64,000 bases of DNA, taken from assembly GCA_945910005.1 (NCBI GenBank), contig OX246739.1, forward strand, positions 12,374,292 to 12,438,291, written 5' to 3'. Below the pieces are notes generated by a model, which worked only from the letters and a program-made list of their open reading frames with translations, did not search any database and was not told the origin of the DNA. The position numbers were made by a program, and so were the translations under genes. The DNA comes from Isoperla grammatica (taxonomy: Eukaryota; Arthropoda; Insecta; Plecoptera; Perlodidae). The first letter of the stretch is position 1. Each line of letters begins with the position of its first letter. Positions 23,805-36,708 of the stretch are shown here, piece by piece.

Positions 23805-24010
23805 CAGGACCCTAAGATAGAGCTAATCACGGCTCTCGCAATGACAACAATGCACAACAGTGAAAAATGCACCATAACATAACTTCAAGGACCCTTAGAT
23901 AGAGCTATTCATGACAACAATGTCAACAATCTGCAATGACAACAATGCACAACAATGAAAAATGCTCCTTACATAACTATCAAGGACCCTTAGATAGAGC
24001 AAATCACGGC
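23805..24010. repeat. imperfect tandem repeat, three copies
   Basis: The motif AAGGACCCTTAGATAGAGC or a close variant begins at about 23805, 23886 and 23991 (spacings 81 and 105). Intervening copies of ATGACAACAATGCACAACA are shared. The copies are diverged, so this is an old array. Confidence 0.8.
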
Positions 24011-27000
24011 TTACTAGATCGATTCTGAAAATCATCAATTTAACCCGGAGTCATTGCTGTTCGGTCAAATCTTGCTCCTAAAAGGTTGAACACAACGTCG
24101 AGGTAGGTTTGTTGCGTACCTATGTTTACTTTTCAACCACAAACCCCAATTTTGAAACTGTACACGTATAGTTTATTGACGAAACTATACCGTACATATT
24201 TCATGAAGAACACAAGCTTGTTAGTGACGTAGCACCATTGTATAATGAATGTGAGTCTCTTTTTCCTCAACACGTATAAAAATCACAGCCTGCTAGAAAT
24301 AAGACAAACGCTAACTATACCGGCGCCTTCTCATCACATGTACTGTCTCGTTAGCGACGCATTTACAACACGTGCTTCATAGACGTCTGCAGACACTTTA
24401 CAGTCCACTCACGTGGCTCTAGACACTACACAAGTCAAACGACAAACTAACTTAACTTTTCATATATCAAAAACTTTGAGTAAATGTCTTCATTAAGAAC
24501 GACATAAATTAATGAGATGGCGGTGAGAAAACGATGGCTGTTGAACAACAAGGAATGTTTCGTTGTTAATTTAAGCATCTTAAAGTGGATGTGTTCGAAG
24601 TGTCACGTGGAACGTGGAAGAGTTTTCATTTTCGTAAAGTGAATGGAATTAGCGCATTGGGGGCAGGGCGGGTGAGGCGAGTGAGGCGGTTACCCCCCAT
24701 GCAATTGCAAAAACAACTTGACTAATAGGCCCAGACCTTCGGTAGTACGCGCACCCGCACCACTTCTAATTTATCACCTCTCTTTTACAGAACTTCTCTC
24801 GATGTCTGCTGTGCACTTGAAACAAACGCGGTTCAAACGAAATACTAAACTACCGCGTGGAGGAGGCTTCATTAATTTCAAAAACTTGTTTTACAGTGTG
24901 AATAGGCTCGCTATCAATTGTCAAAATACCCCCCCCCCCGGACCCCTACCCTTGCTTTTGAAACTCGAGCGCGAACGCATTGGATCTGGCTAGCGGCGAC
25001 TAATTCCTTAAGCTTATTACAACTTCGACGATAGCTTTGTGGTTTTCAAATGAGGAATGTTTGCTACAGGTTTAACCATGTGGTAGAGGAATTTAAGAGG
25101 GTTACGTAAAACAGCCGAGAGTCTAACAATATGATAACTGAGGGTTAGTGAATAAGGAAACCGAAATGAGTTGTATCATCAACTTTCTCTCGCTTGCGTG
25201 CAAGAACACTGTCAACCCGGCCCCTCCACCATACCTGATAAAATGTACGGACGATCATAGTTCCCACGTGACGTCACAGTGGCCATGATTGCGACACAAT
25301 TGATGAGGACCAATCCTAGATCATTGGCAAATACTATTCAAATTTCATAAATAGGCCTAATTTATAAATTAAAATGTAAACATAAGAAATAAAATAATGA
25401 AAAACGTACCACACATACCAATTTTATTTTAAGAACGGGCTAAATTTTAGAGAACTAAGGTTGTATGTGTTTTACCACAACAGGCTTCAATTGTTTCTCC
25501 ATGGCAACGTGAAAGTTTGATCACAAATGTGGCCGCCACGCGCACAGATGTGACGTACGTGCAACCTATGAATAAGACTCTAACGATAAAATAGATCCTG
25601 CGTGAACATCTTATACATCATAATCGTACAATGGAAAACAAAATTAACAACAACAATGTATACAATGTTTAATATTCGAGACAACCGTTTTATGGCACAC
25701 TAGTAATAACTATGTTTACTTTTATCTTGTTAGTTCTTAGTTTTGCCAGTAATTTGATACCCCTCGCTCCCCCCTTCCTCGCCTTACGATCAAAATATAT
25801 TTTCAGTAGCCGCACACAACACACGACAGAGAAAAGGGTGAGCGCACAAAGAAAGCTGGTTACTACGCTCAGCGCTGAACTATACGTCATGAATGCTAGC
25901 ATGCTTTCAAGTGCAGCTATGCACAATACAAGGAGGTTCCAGCTTGCTAGCGTTACGTTTTTCTCAATGAAATAAACCCATCTTCCCGCGTCGGTTACCA
26001 GTAAGCGAGTAACCAGCTTTCATTGTGCGCGCACCCTTACTGATTAGCCCTTCTCTGATAGTAAGAGCCAACTCAGTAGAACCAGTCATGTGTGCATGTC
26101 CCTCTCATTCACAAGTGTTGCCTGTAACAACGACCTGATTACATTTGAGTGACTGTACAAGTCCTCAATGCCCGTATTCTCCTCAAACTTTTCTATTTCA
26201 TTTCGCCCATTCGAAAGTCTCATCTTAGTTCAGTACGAAGTTGCGATTCGAAAACTGCATTCGCAAACGACTGCACCGGAAACGAAAGATTTCATAAAAG
26301 TCGCGAAGTCGACCAATAAGATTCCAGCAATACTAAATAAAGTTGTCGAATATTATCCCAACGTTTTTATCGTGACCTCATAGATCTCGCAAAGGCAGCA
26401 TTTGATTTCTTGAAGTAGATTTAATACACTAATAACATCGCAAGGTATCTATTATCAGAACAATGATTCCTAATGATACATTATCACTAAATTCGAGGAA
26501 GACTTGTAGACGAAAAGGGAGACCAAAAATGGCGTCTAATATATATAAAGTAAAACGACAATTCAGAAGCGCATTTCGTACCATTCATTTCGAAAATTCG
26601 CTAGAAAAAGGAAATAACTATCCCCGTTTCGTAAGTCGTATCAGAGTAGGAGACGCAGTTGTCGAAACACATCTACATACCTGATCGTACCACGAGATAT
26701 TTGGTTACCGCTATGAATAGCAGACACTGCAGTCACGGTCCAACAGTGACTCGCGAGTGGTGACAGCATTAGCTTAAACACATCAGCAACGAGTAATGTT
26801 GAGCTAGCGGCAATGTCAGTGCAGAAGTGGGATACATTCTAAGTACAGGGATAGACAAGACATTACGTCGTCAGGAGTAATTAGAACAAATGTTTAACCT
26901 TCTACTTATGCTACCAGTACTTAAATACATACTTCGTAAACCTTTCCATATACCCTTCTAGGGTCAAGACTGACATTTATTACTTGTATGTATGTATGTA

Positions 27001-30000
27001 AAAAAAAAAAAAAAAAAAAAACTGCCTGCCTGTCTGTAACAAAATGTAAAAGTCAATAAGGAAATAAAACGATCTACTAATGTATCCCAACGTCGTAATA
27101 AATCAAAAATTATATAACATTTAGTAATGGTCACAAGTGGTGCTTTGAGACAAAACTGCTCATTGTGGAAAGCACTCATTCTGTTACCATTAAATCTACG
27201 TGCATAGTGAAGTACGAGTTCACATCATAAGACTGTGTGTAATTCAATTATGTATATTGAAAATACAAAAAACAAATAGACCTATGATTATGTGTTCTAG
27301 TAAGTTGCATATTACATAACAATGTGGTATGGCATGATAAAATAAAAATAAATAAATACAATTTGAAATACAGTTGGCAGCCCTGCAATGTAAAACACGT
27401 ACTGCCAGCCGTAAGTTTGTACAAGAAATATGTCGAGCCTACTTTACCAAATCTAGAGAGTCTATGTAATGTTGGTGTCAGGAATGTTCTACTACAATGT
27501 TTTTACAACACTCTTTTAATCAGCATCGGCTTGAGCTACACTTGTAAACTACTCAAAATAACAATTTTGCATGGAACACTATTAACGAATTGTATAATGG
27601 TAACAAACATTCAGGAATCACTAGAAAACTTTTTCGGCTTTACGTTTAAAATTTTGGCAACAATGCAAATTGCGACGAATGTAAAGCGAAAAGTTGCACG
27701 TTGAAACTGTTTCAATTCCATTACGACATGCTTGTACTGAACATTTGATACCGGTACACAACCCATGGTCGTTTTTCGGTCTATGCGATTGTCAGGGGTC
27801 ACAATAGCTCTTGACCCTTTCCTTCCCCTCCCTTCCAATCCCATTAGAACGCGGTGAACAATTTCCCTCTCTCGTCGGAAAGCAAGCACACAATATCCTA
27901 GAAACTATCAAAGAGTACGTTTTTTTTTTAACAAATGTTCAGTCTCGTTTGAATACATGAAAACACATTTGTAACTTTATTTTTAAATTCAGTACTGATT
28001 TCACTAATTGAATTGCGGGGCGATTCACCGCAGCGCTATATTTAAGCCGACGTGGTTGTATCCACACTTCAACTTTTTCCAATTTCACTTTTTAATTTAT
28101 ACAAACATTTGTATTTCCAGCTGTAGACCACGAGCCAAACAACTGCGAATTTCGCGATGATGTGTAAAGCTCCTGGATCCGTAACCAGGGGTGGGGGGAG
28201 AGAAGAGGGGGGTGATCGGTTTATGTTGGCGTAAAACCTTTCCGTTCTTCAAAACGATAGTACAAATTCAAATTGACTTTCTTTAAAAATTTTGTACAAA
28301 GAATTTTTAAGGAAGATTATATTGTTTTTCTCCAAATGTGTTAGTATACGGTCTTTTCCGTTTATTTCAGTTTCCTAGACGTCATTATTTATTAAAACTG
28401 ACTTCACATTCACAAATACTATCATTATTGTAGATGCGAACGTTTATCTCCAGCCATATCACTGAAATAAGAGTCTAATCTAAGGTAGCATGTACAGCTC
28501 ATGTTGATTTTTTCGTTTAAGCCGACGGTTTGACAAAGCGTTTTCACAGCGTTCGATTAACATCAAGTCCTTTTAATTATCATTTCATTTACACACGTAG
28601 ATAAGCGCGACATATGTTGATGTTCTAGTACAAGCTAAGGGTTTGACATCGATTTTTCACTGCGTTCTATACAATATCACGTTGAATACATTCTCCGGCT
28701 TGATAGAAATTTTTAGAAGCACAGTGTACATAATATACACATTCCCCTCAACATACGTCTTCAATTCGATTATCAGCTATCATTACTACAGTAGTCAGTT
28801 GTAGGTGTAGCACATCCGTAAGTAAGAGCTTGAGCACTAATGGCGCAGTAAAACCCTGCCTGGCTGGAGACAGAATGTCAGAGCGCACTCCAAGCAATGT
28901 CCATGAATCCACCCTAGATTGGGGGAAGAATCTAGCCCCAAGGCATCGCCGCATCTTGATAGGGGGATGTACAGAAGATTTAGATATATACGGATAGACC
29001 TACCACGAGCAGAAGAATGCACTTCCAAACCTTTCAATTGAAAGCAATCTATTAGAAACCCATTAGGTCGAGTGGCGCATATTTGTTCTTTCTTTTGCTA
29101 ACCGAAAGGTCTTATACTTTTTTTATAGTTCACTTCAAGTGGAAATGTTATTGTTTGAAAGAAGTTACAAAAGTTACAAACACAACATAGCACCATGATA
29201 AAACCAAACATGGAAGTGGGGGGGGGGGGGGGGAGATTTTAGGGATTTCTCTTCTATGTTGAAACTCTGAATGAAATTCCGATTTCTAACGATGTAAGTA
29301 AGTGGAAACTAGTTGCTGAAAGCTAGAGAATGCACAAAAACCGTTCAGTGGTGGTCAAATAGTCAGGACATATTACTGTAAGTATAGGTACTCTCGGTCC
29401 TAGCGTACCGTTCAACACAGTGCAATGGTTTGCCATGGCAGAGAGGGAAGAAGGGAGGGAGAGACAAAGGGGATGACATTCATTCACATATACTTTGAGT
29501 ATGAGTAAACAAATGTCTCACAAACGCTCTGCATTGACCTTCCTCCTTCTCTTCTCCCCACCCCTAAAAAAAACCTTTTTACATTAATCCCACGAATCAT
29601 GCAACATAACTATTTTTCTGAATCAACGAATTTATCTGATGGGACGTGAACGCGCAAATGTCTAGAAAAAGTCCAGACTATTTCCCTCCAAGAGAATAAT
29701 TACGTATAAAAAGTTACCTAATTAAATTATAGAGACGTCTTTGCAGTACGACTGTACAACCCCTCGAGCTGGCTACACTAAACAGACACACTCGGGCGTC
29801 CCTGTAATTCAAGCTCAATCTAAACGCATCCTTTCTCAGCGACGGAAAGAGCTTTTTAACACAGCGTAACACAACGCGACACGAAGCCCCGCGCGCCAGA
29901 CACTTCTTGCTGTTGGCCTTTTTTGATTAGCTCTCTCCATTAACACACCTGCCCTCGGTTTCATTGCCCGGCGTCGCGGCGCCTACTGCGCCGGCGCAAC

Positions 30001-31965
30001 TCACTCTTCAAACATAAACGAGCGTATCTAGTTTAGAGAACTTGATTTAATTAAATTGCCTTAGCTCATTTCCTAGCTGGATTTAATTCACTGGAACTTA
30101 TTACACCGTCAGGTGATAGAACGGAATACCGTTATTAGGGTAAACAAAACATCCGACGGAGTTCAAGTGCGTTCCGGTGCTTTTAGTTTTCCATCTTCTA
30201 GCTCAGACGGATTCTAATTAATTCCTTGCTGTTCAAATATGAAAAATAATAAAAACATAACAAAACACGGGAAACAATGGTTATTGTCGCTCATGCATAC
30301 AACAACCACTCTTGCACGAAACAAACGATCAAAGACCTGTAAATGGGTCGCTTTGAAACAACGCGGTCTATAGTGTTCGTCTTTTAAACGATTAAATGTT
30401 TATTTGTATTTTTTACCCTTAGCATTTGCGTTCGTATAAAGTCAATTGTTCTTATAACAATGATCACACTTCAGTGTAATTGTTTTTTTGATCTCTGTAA
30501 ACTTTGTATGACAGTTCCTCATATGAGCTCGTGTATTATGTATACAATACCCACCTTAATATCAGCGAGGGTAAAATGAGAAATGTTGTGTGTAAAATGT
30601 TAGAAATTGAGCGTTTCTTATCTCCATATACAATACTTAAAATTACACATTTCTCTTATTGCGGGAGCTACGAATTGTGTTCTTTTAAGTAACATCGCTC
30701 TAATGGCTGGAAACGTGTGCGTGCGTAAAACGTCATGTAACTTTGGCTATATTTACTTTTTATTTAACTGAACATGTTTCTTATAGGATTAATCCGCACT
30801 GAAAATGTATCACATAAATGAATAACAGATATTATGTAGCGTTTAAAAAAAATCATCTTTGATAAATAAAATCATCCTCGTTTTATCAACCCGGAATGTT
30901 ACTGTATAGAAGATCTGTCTGTTTAAGATTGATGTGGAAGAGAGAAGAGAGGGTTATATAAAGATATGTGTATCCTTCTACCATCCAGACGTCTGGATTA
31001 CATCAAACCACTCAACCTACTTTGTCTGGTCTCCCATGCTATGCAGTAAAGTAACAATATTTCCCGCTGCAACCCGGCTCGAGGCTGTGCGGTCATTCAT
31101 AGAGACTGGGGAAGCCTTTTTCTACCCTGATGCCCACAAGCAGAATAACACAAAACGGTAGAAGAAGTTCACCTCGAAGCAGGGTCTGGGATAAGCCAAA
31201 CATCTATTGCAAATCTCGTGAAGACACGCGTCAGAAACTAACACTACAATAATAAACAGAAACCCGGTTAAGAACAGTAGTGCAAGTGTTTGTACTGTAC
31301 TAAATGTTGACATTGGAAGATTATCTTTTATGGAATATCTGTATACAAATAATCGTCTCATGGATTCGTCGTTATGAATATGTGCTTTTGTAAATAATTG
31401 TGTTTATAGCATGCCAAAAAAAATGAAATAAAATACCAAATCTATATATTAAATACTATAGATAGACCACCCTATACAATATTCATCTGCTTTGCAAAAC
31501 AAAGCAAACATTTTACTTATTTTATAAGTGTGAAGTCCAAATCCATATAATCATGAAGTGTATAGTGATCATGAAAACAGGAAAAAATTGATTGTTGTTT
31601 CTTGTGAAGATAATATTTTCTTGAAAAGAGATATAGCCATAGCCATAAAAGGATGAGAGCCATATGACATAGCTCTATATTATTGTCGGTGAACATATAA
31701 AGTACAGTCTGCGGGCTACACATTTGCGAGGTGGCTCCATCTAACGGTAAGTTTGTAACACTTAACAGTAGTAATGAAGGTCGTTTTAATAATATATACC
31801 ATAAAAATAAATTATAAAACACACATTGTCGCCGTTGTGGCGATGTTCAAGTAAAGTATCAAGAAGATTCAACTGACTGTTACCCATGTTGTTGCAGTTT
31901 CATTGGTCGTTGCCATGGCGACAAGTTAACTGAAGGGTAAATGCATAACTGGACACCGAGTGTTA
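24011..31965. other. long non-coding stretch, no gene supported
   Basis: Nothing here reads as a conserved exon. Items seen: a CRE palindrome at 25269-25276, a C-rich tract near 24930, a TATG run followed by 21 A near 27000, and a G16 tract at 29218-29233. A CpG-richer patch at 29880-30010 includes GGCGTCGCGGCGCC. The open frames are short and unremarkable. Confidence 0.55.
29218..29233 (+). repeat. G16 homopolymer
   Basis: Sixteen consecutive G, directly followed by AGATTTT. Confidence 0.95.
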
Positions 31966-32060
31966 CTCGATTAGTCGTGGTCTGGTAAACCGTGCACGGT
32001 TGCCGAGTTACAGGTTCGAATCTAGGATTGAGCACTACGTCATGTGGTCTGTTTCCGTGC
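31966..32060 (+). mobile_element. tRNA-like SINE head
   Basis: CGATTAGTCGTGGTCTGGTA (A-box-like) is followed by GTTGCCGAGTTACAGGTTCG and AATCTAGG (a B-box region). This gives tRNA-like spacing of internal promoter boxes. The downstream body is short and runs into a G15 tract at 32114. The end and any target duplication are not visible. Confidence 0.5.
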
Positions 32061-32113
32061 GCACGTATCACCCAATCCCTGTCTCAAATACCGGCGTACA
32101 CACAACATAAGAA

Positions 32114-32128
32114 GGGGGGGGGGGGGGG
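32114..32128 (+). repeat. G15 homopolymer
   Basis: Fifteen consecutive G, preceded by ATAAGAA and followed by ATCAGG. Confidence 0.95.
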
Positions 32129-32340
32129 ATCAGGATCTCAATCGTACATTTTCCATTACAAATTATATCGACATTATACGACTTAGTTGTGAACAGAGCC
32201 ATAAAGCCACATCGGTATCGGTATTTGCAATCGGAATTCCGAAATCTTGAAAAAGTTAACACACATGGTTCTTATATGGCGGGCGGCGTTCACAAAAAAA
32301 AATCGTAATGTCCTAATGATTTATCATGAGACAATGTACG

Positions 32341-32528
32341 ATTGCGATCCCGATCCCGATAACAATCACGATATCAAAAATTGTAGTTGGGCCACTCACA
32401 AGAATCAAGTTAGTTAATACTTTCAAGATTTTCGGATTGTAATTGCGATCCCGATCCCGATTACAATCACGATACCGACAAATTAGTTAATAATTTCACG
32501 ATTTACGGATTGCAATTGCGATACAGAT
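32341..32528. repeat. GATCCC-rich tandem duplication with inverted arms
   Basis: ATTGCGATCCCGATCCCGAT occurs at 32341 and 32442 (101 bp apart). A third, diverged ATTGCGATAC follows at 32515. The middle copy is flanked by perfect inverted arms, GATTGTAAT at 32435-32443 and ATTACAATC at 32460-32468, so it can form a hairpin. Confidence 0.85.
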
Positions 32529-32894
32529 GCAGACAATATTGTGTTTTAGATTCTCGTCGAGTTTTCGTAGCCGTACTAGAGTTCTGCGTAACCTAATTGC
32601 GCTAAGTGTCTGTGTATGACACGCCTGCCAACAACGCAGCGTACTTCGAAAGCTGTCAGCTCTAGTGGCGCTCGTAGCGGTTGCAAGGGGCCGCGAAGAC
32701 GACACTCAGACACTCGGCTAAACGTTGCATAATAAACCCACTAGTTTAAATACCAAAGCAGTTCATTACTCGCTTTATGAAATGCAAATTGTTTTTTTTT
32801 TTTTTTTAAGATGGAGTAGGCCTACATCAAATTAGAAACGAACAAAATGACCAAGCCATCTGTTTATTTAAATTATTTTAAACGTTCTAATGAA

Positions 32895-33032
32895 ATACGT
32901 GTTGTATTGTATGCGAAAGTGTTTGGACTGTCTTCTTCACACGTGGCACTATTTTCTAGTATGAATACATGTTGTGTGCAAAAGTGGGGGGACTCTCTTC
33001 TTCACACGCGGCACTACTTTTTAGTATGAATA
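32895..33032. repeat. two-copy tandem duplication, 70 bp
   Basis: Copies begin at 32895 and 32965 and share ATACRTGTTGT, CTTCTTCACACG and GGCACTA, ending at TTAGTATGAATA. There are several mismatches, including a G6 expansion in the second copy. Confidence 0.9.
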
Positions 33033-33825
33033 GCACAATATACTACGGACAAGCGGGTACTGCATTAGTGGGATACAGGCATCCACCTTACGTTAAGAGT
33101 GCTACGGCCGCACAAATTAGTTGTCTGTGACGGCGGTCTCTGATTTCCAATGCACAGAATAAATCTACAAATTCGAGCCGAGACGTGATTTATATAATTT
33201 GTTATGTCACATTATATAGTATATTTTTTCACAAGGTTCCCAAAAAAAAATAAAGATTTGGGTAGAAAAAAAATTCACTAACATTAACATTATTAATCAT
33301 AATGATGTCAAACGTTTAAATTACCAACTAAGTATTTAGATCCTTCTTCATGCGGGTCGATTTGCTCTTATTTATTAGGAAACTGTGTAGGCTTATCTCT
33401 TGCACGTAAGGTGTAAGCTTACTTGAGTTATACTTGAACATTTATTTATTGTACCACAACACCAAAAAAAAAGAAAAAACAAACAAACCCACAGATAAAC
33501 TTTACGGTGTATACTCTATGATTTATTTAGGTGTCCATTCACCTTCAACATCTTATATCGATTAATTACAGGCATTTGTATTCATGAGATTGCAATATTG
33601 ATGTATCGGGTATTGGAAATACTATGTGTAGGCATAACCCTCTTTAGCTGTATAACCCCTCACATCTTACAGGCACTATAACCCTCACCCCAAATGACGA
33701 AACATTGAGGAGGAGAAGGAAATTTGTTCAAAACTGTAAGGGAGGTCGAACTGGTAGAATGGCCTTCTGGCTACCATAAGATATACACAGTCCTCGTTGT
33801 CGTTGAAGGCAGAAGAGCAAAGTGT

Positions 33826-33863
33826 GGGGGACGGGGGACGGGGGACGGGGGACGGGGGGGGGG
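33826..33863 (+). repeat. (GGGGGAC)n, about 4 copies plus G run
   Basis: Four 7-bp units GGGGGAC are followed by a longer G run. Four or more G runs so close together can form a G-quadruplex on the plus strand. Confidence 0.92.
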
Positions 33864-34573
33864 AGGCCGTAATGGAGGTCCAATAAATGCAAAGGGGAAT
33901 TACAATAACGTTACGATCGAAAACCGATACAGCCGCTTGAAAGAATACGTCGAAAGAAACATTAATTGCATGTCCTAAAACCGGAGATAACGGGGAAGCT
34001 CTAACATGCATACCGAGAAGGAAATTATTGAACCTGTAGAGTAACAGAAAGGTGGCCATCTTATCAAACAACAAAAAATAACGTTTTTTTACGTTTACGT
34101 AACACGTTGATACAAACATCGGTCTGTGAAGCGATACCAATGTAAAAGTTGTCTGTAGAATTAGGTATTATGTTCCTGTATTCAAATGTGTATTATTTGA
34201 TACATTATAGAAAATAGTAAAAAAATATATCTAAAATTGTAATGCTTTATAGAAACCCTTAAATAGTAATAATGTAGGATATAGTGCGAACATTTCTGAA
34301 CTAAAAAGAATGAAGACTTCAAGAAGTTTTCCATCCTGATGGTGGTTCTCGTGGTTTTCCACCGTAAGAAGAGCGAATGCTGGGATGAGTGCAAATCGGC
34401 CACGACCGTACATAGCATCCAAAGTTTGGCTTGGAAAAAATAATATGGACAATGATATATTTAATTAGTTCTAAGTAGATTTTAATAAGGTAAATACATG
34501 GAAATACTTGACATTTATGTCCGAACAACATGTTTTTGCCGGTTTTGACCGAGTTTGTATGTATTGCAACAGT

Positions 34574-34575
34574 AA

Positions 34576-34644
<69 letters not shown>
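34574..34644. repeat. (AAT)n microsatellite, about 22 copies
   Basis: Uninterrupted AAT triplets. The poly-Ile/Asn frames read across it are artefacts. Confidence 0.97.
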
Positions 34645-35831
34645 GTTTGTGCCGACTGGGGTATGGTTATGGCCAAATGTTTTCCTCGTCAACGTTCAGT
34701 TTCAATTGTAAAAACAATGTGTAATTTATAACTACGCACTTTGCGCTAACTTGAGCTGAAAATAAGTACAATTTTTCCGTCTTTTACTTCTTACCTTCAG
34801 CAAGCAACAATACCAGGAATTGATATGAATTACCTATCCGTGCTCATCACTTTCTGTTTATTTCAAATATCACCGTAGAAACTTGTCATCACCGGAATAA
34901 GTAAACCCGCAAGAAAGTTACCTACCTTAAATTAATGCACATAATTAAGAGTAAGATAGCAAAACCTGGTTAGTATTGCAGCGTTTCGTTCCCCCAAGAC
35001 AAATATTTCAATTTGACGTCCGCATGTTTAATAGAACGCAGACGGGAGCGTCAGACTGAACTGAACTGAACTGAACCTACCACCGCCTTCTGAAACCACA
35101 ACGAAACAGACACGACATTCACGGAACTAACTTAATCTTCGCAAACAAGCGTAGTTTCACGACGAGGAAAGGTAGCCCGGATTACCACGGGGAAGGAGGG
35201 ATTTACTAAAAATAAAACATTTAATAATATTACATGGAAATGCAAGTCGGGATAAGAACGAACGGAAGAAAGTTTCAAGAGTTGAATTTGTTTAAGATAT
35301 CCCAGGGAAATGAGTATCATGTTGAGCTGAAACCGAGGGTAGGTAGGTACGTAAGATGAGATGTGCTCCTCGCGCAACTACAAGTGTGGTTTCGGTGTGG
35401 GTTACTTGCTACACTACGTTCCCATGCACGGTACTGCGTTTTTTCCTCTCTGTTCTTCAAGACGCCAGAGATGATATCCTTTCACTTCCAGCGGGCGAGC
35501 GGGTTCAATGTCACCTAGAGAAGCTCTTGAAACACTTCACTTGAGACACATTATTAACATACACTCGAAATGAGTGATTCTTACATTGCTGAGAATTAGC
35601 AACGCGAAATGAAATGCTGTAAAATTTATCATCTTGTGAGTTGTTATATTTTTTCAGAATAAAATTTCAAATTGTAAAAAAAACTTTTAAAAAAACTTAA
35701 AATAAAAATTGTAGGACGGGAAATGAAGCTTCAACCACCTATATCCGGGTCACAGATAATGGATTCAAGTGTATAATTTGTTATATCTGTGTCCGGGTCC
35801 TGCATAATTCTACTCAGTGGCGTAGGATATA

Positions 35832-35874
35832 GGGGGGGGGGGCTGGGCAGCTGCACGGAGGCACCCCCCCCCCC
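35832..35874. repeat. G11 ... C11 inverted pair
   Basis: G11 at 35832-35842 and C11 at 35864-35874 lie on one strand, separated by 21 bases (CTGGGCAGCTGCACGGAGGCA). They can form a perfect G-C stem. Confidence 0.9.
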
Positions 35875-36462
35875 TCCCTTGGGAATCTTTACAGAGGCTA
35901 GAAAAGTCTAAATACATTTGTTCAGAAAATGCTAAAAATCTCAACAAATTGATTCAAAGAATTTACACAATTTTGCATAGTAATCATATTATTGTATAAA
36001 TCTTGCTCTGGGTAGTGGGGGGGGGGGGGGAGGAGGAGTTGTTTTTCAACGGTAAACAGCACTAATTGACGTAGTCACGCGCACTGTTGGAGCAATCGGG
36101 TTGTTGAAAATAAAATATTCTTATTTCACAACGAGCGTGTAAAATATTATATTTTATAACATATGTGGTAAACAAAACACCCTGCTGGACTTGGCAGTAC
36201 TGAGATCTTTGTCCCAGCCAGTCTAGCTACGATGCATGATACGTGACGTCATCCATAGCTCGACGCTGTTCGTTAGTAAATGTCAGTGTGCAGAGCAGCG
36301 GATGTGTGAGGCAACGGATGCGGAGGGAAACATGTCATGAATATTAGGCCCAACTTGCCACTGGTAGCGAATACACGCACAACCAGTGTCTGATGATGCA
36401 AACATGCAATACATTTTGCATCCATCCAGAGACACAAAAGAAGACATGCAGTTATTACATGC

Positions 36463-36708
36463 AAAAGTTACTTTTTACTTAAAATTACTAATTAGAAATA
36501 ATTTGTATTGTATTGTATTGTCCTCCTTTGTAAATGTTTTATATCGAAAAATATAGACACTAAACAAATGCAAAAATAAATATGTATTAAAAAAGTTACT
36601 TTTTACTTAAAATTACCAATTACAAATTGTACTGTACTGTATTGTCCTCCTTTGTAAATGTTTAATATCGAAATAGACACAAAATAAATACAAAAATAAA
36701 TAAATGGT
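36463..36708 (+). repeat. tandemly duplicated retroelement 3' end, about 128-bp unit
   Basis: Two copies start at AAAAGTTACTTTTTACTTAA (36463 and 36591). Each carries GTCCTCCTTTGTAAAT, then a short AT-rich segment, TAGACAC and an A-rich tail of AAATA units. The GTCCTCCTTTGTAAAT...TAGACA...(AAAT)n order matches the 3' end of the retrotransposon at 50016-53094, read on its own strand. I infer a related LINE or SINE 3' end, later duplicated. Confidence 0.65.

Larger units (their letters stand above)
33033..36462. other. non-coding stretch rich in simple repeats
   Basis: It contains (GGGGGAC)n at 33826-33863, (AAT)n at 34574-34644, a G11/C11 inverted pair at 35832-35874, a G14 tract at 36017-36030 and a CRE palindrome at 36244-36251. 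No exon was recognised. Confidence 0.6.

Noticed and set aside
25265..25562. Possible inverted repeat (ACGTCACAGTGGCCA against a GC-rich right end)
   Set aside because: The arms match only in patches (ACGTCACA, GGCCA). This is too weak to call a foldback element.
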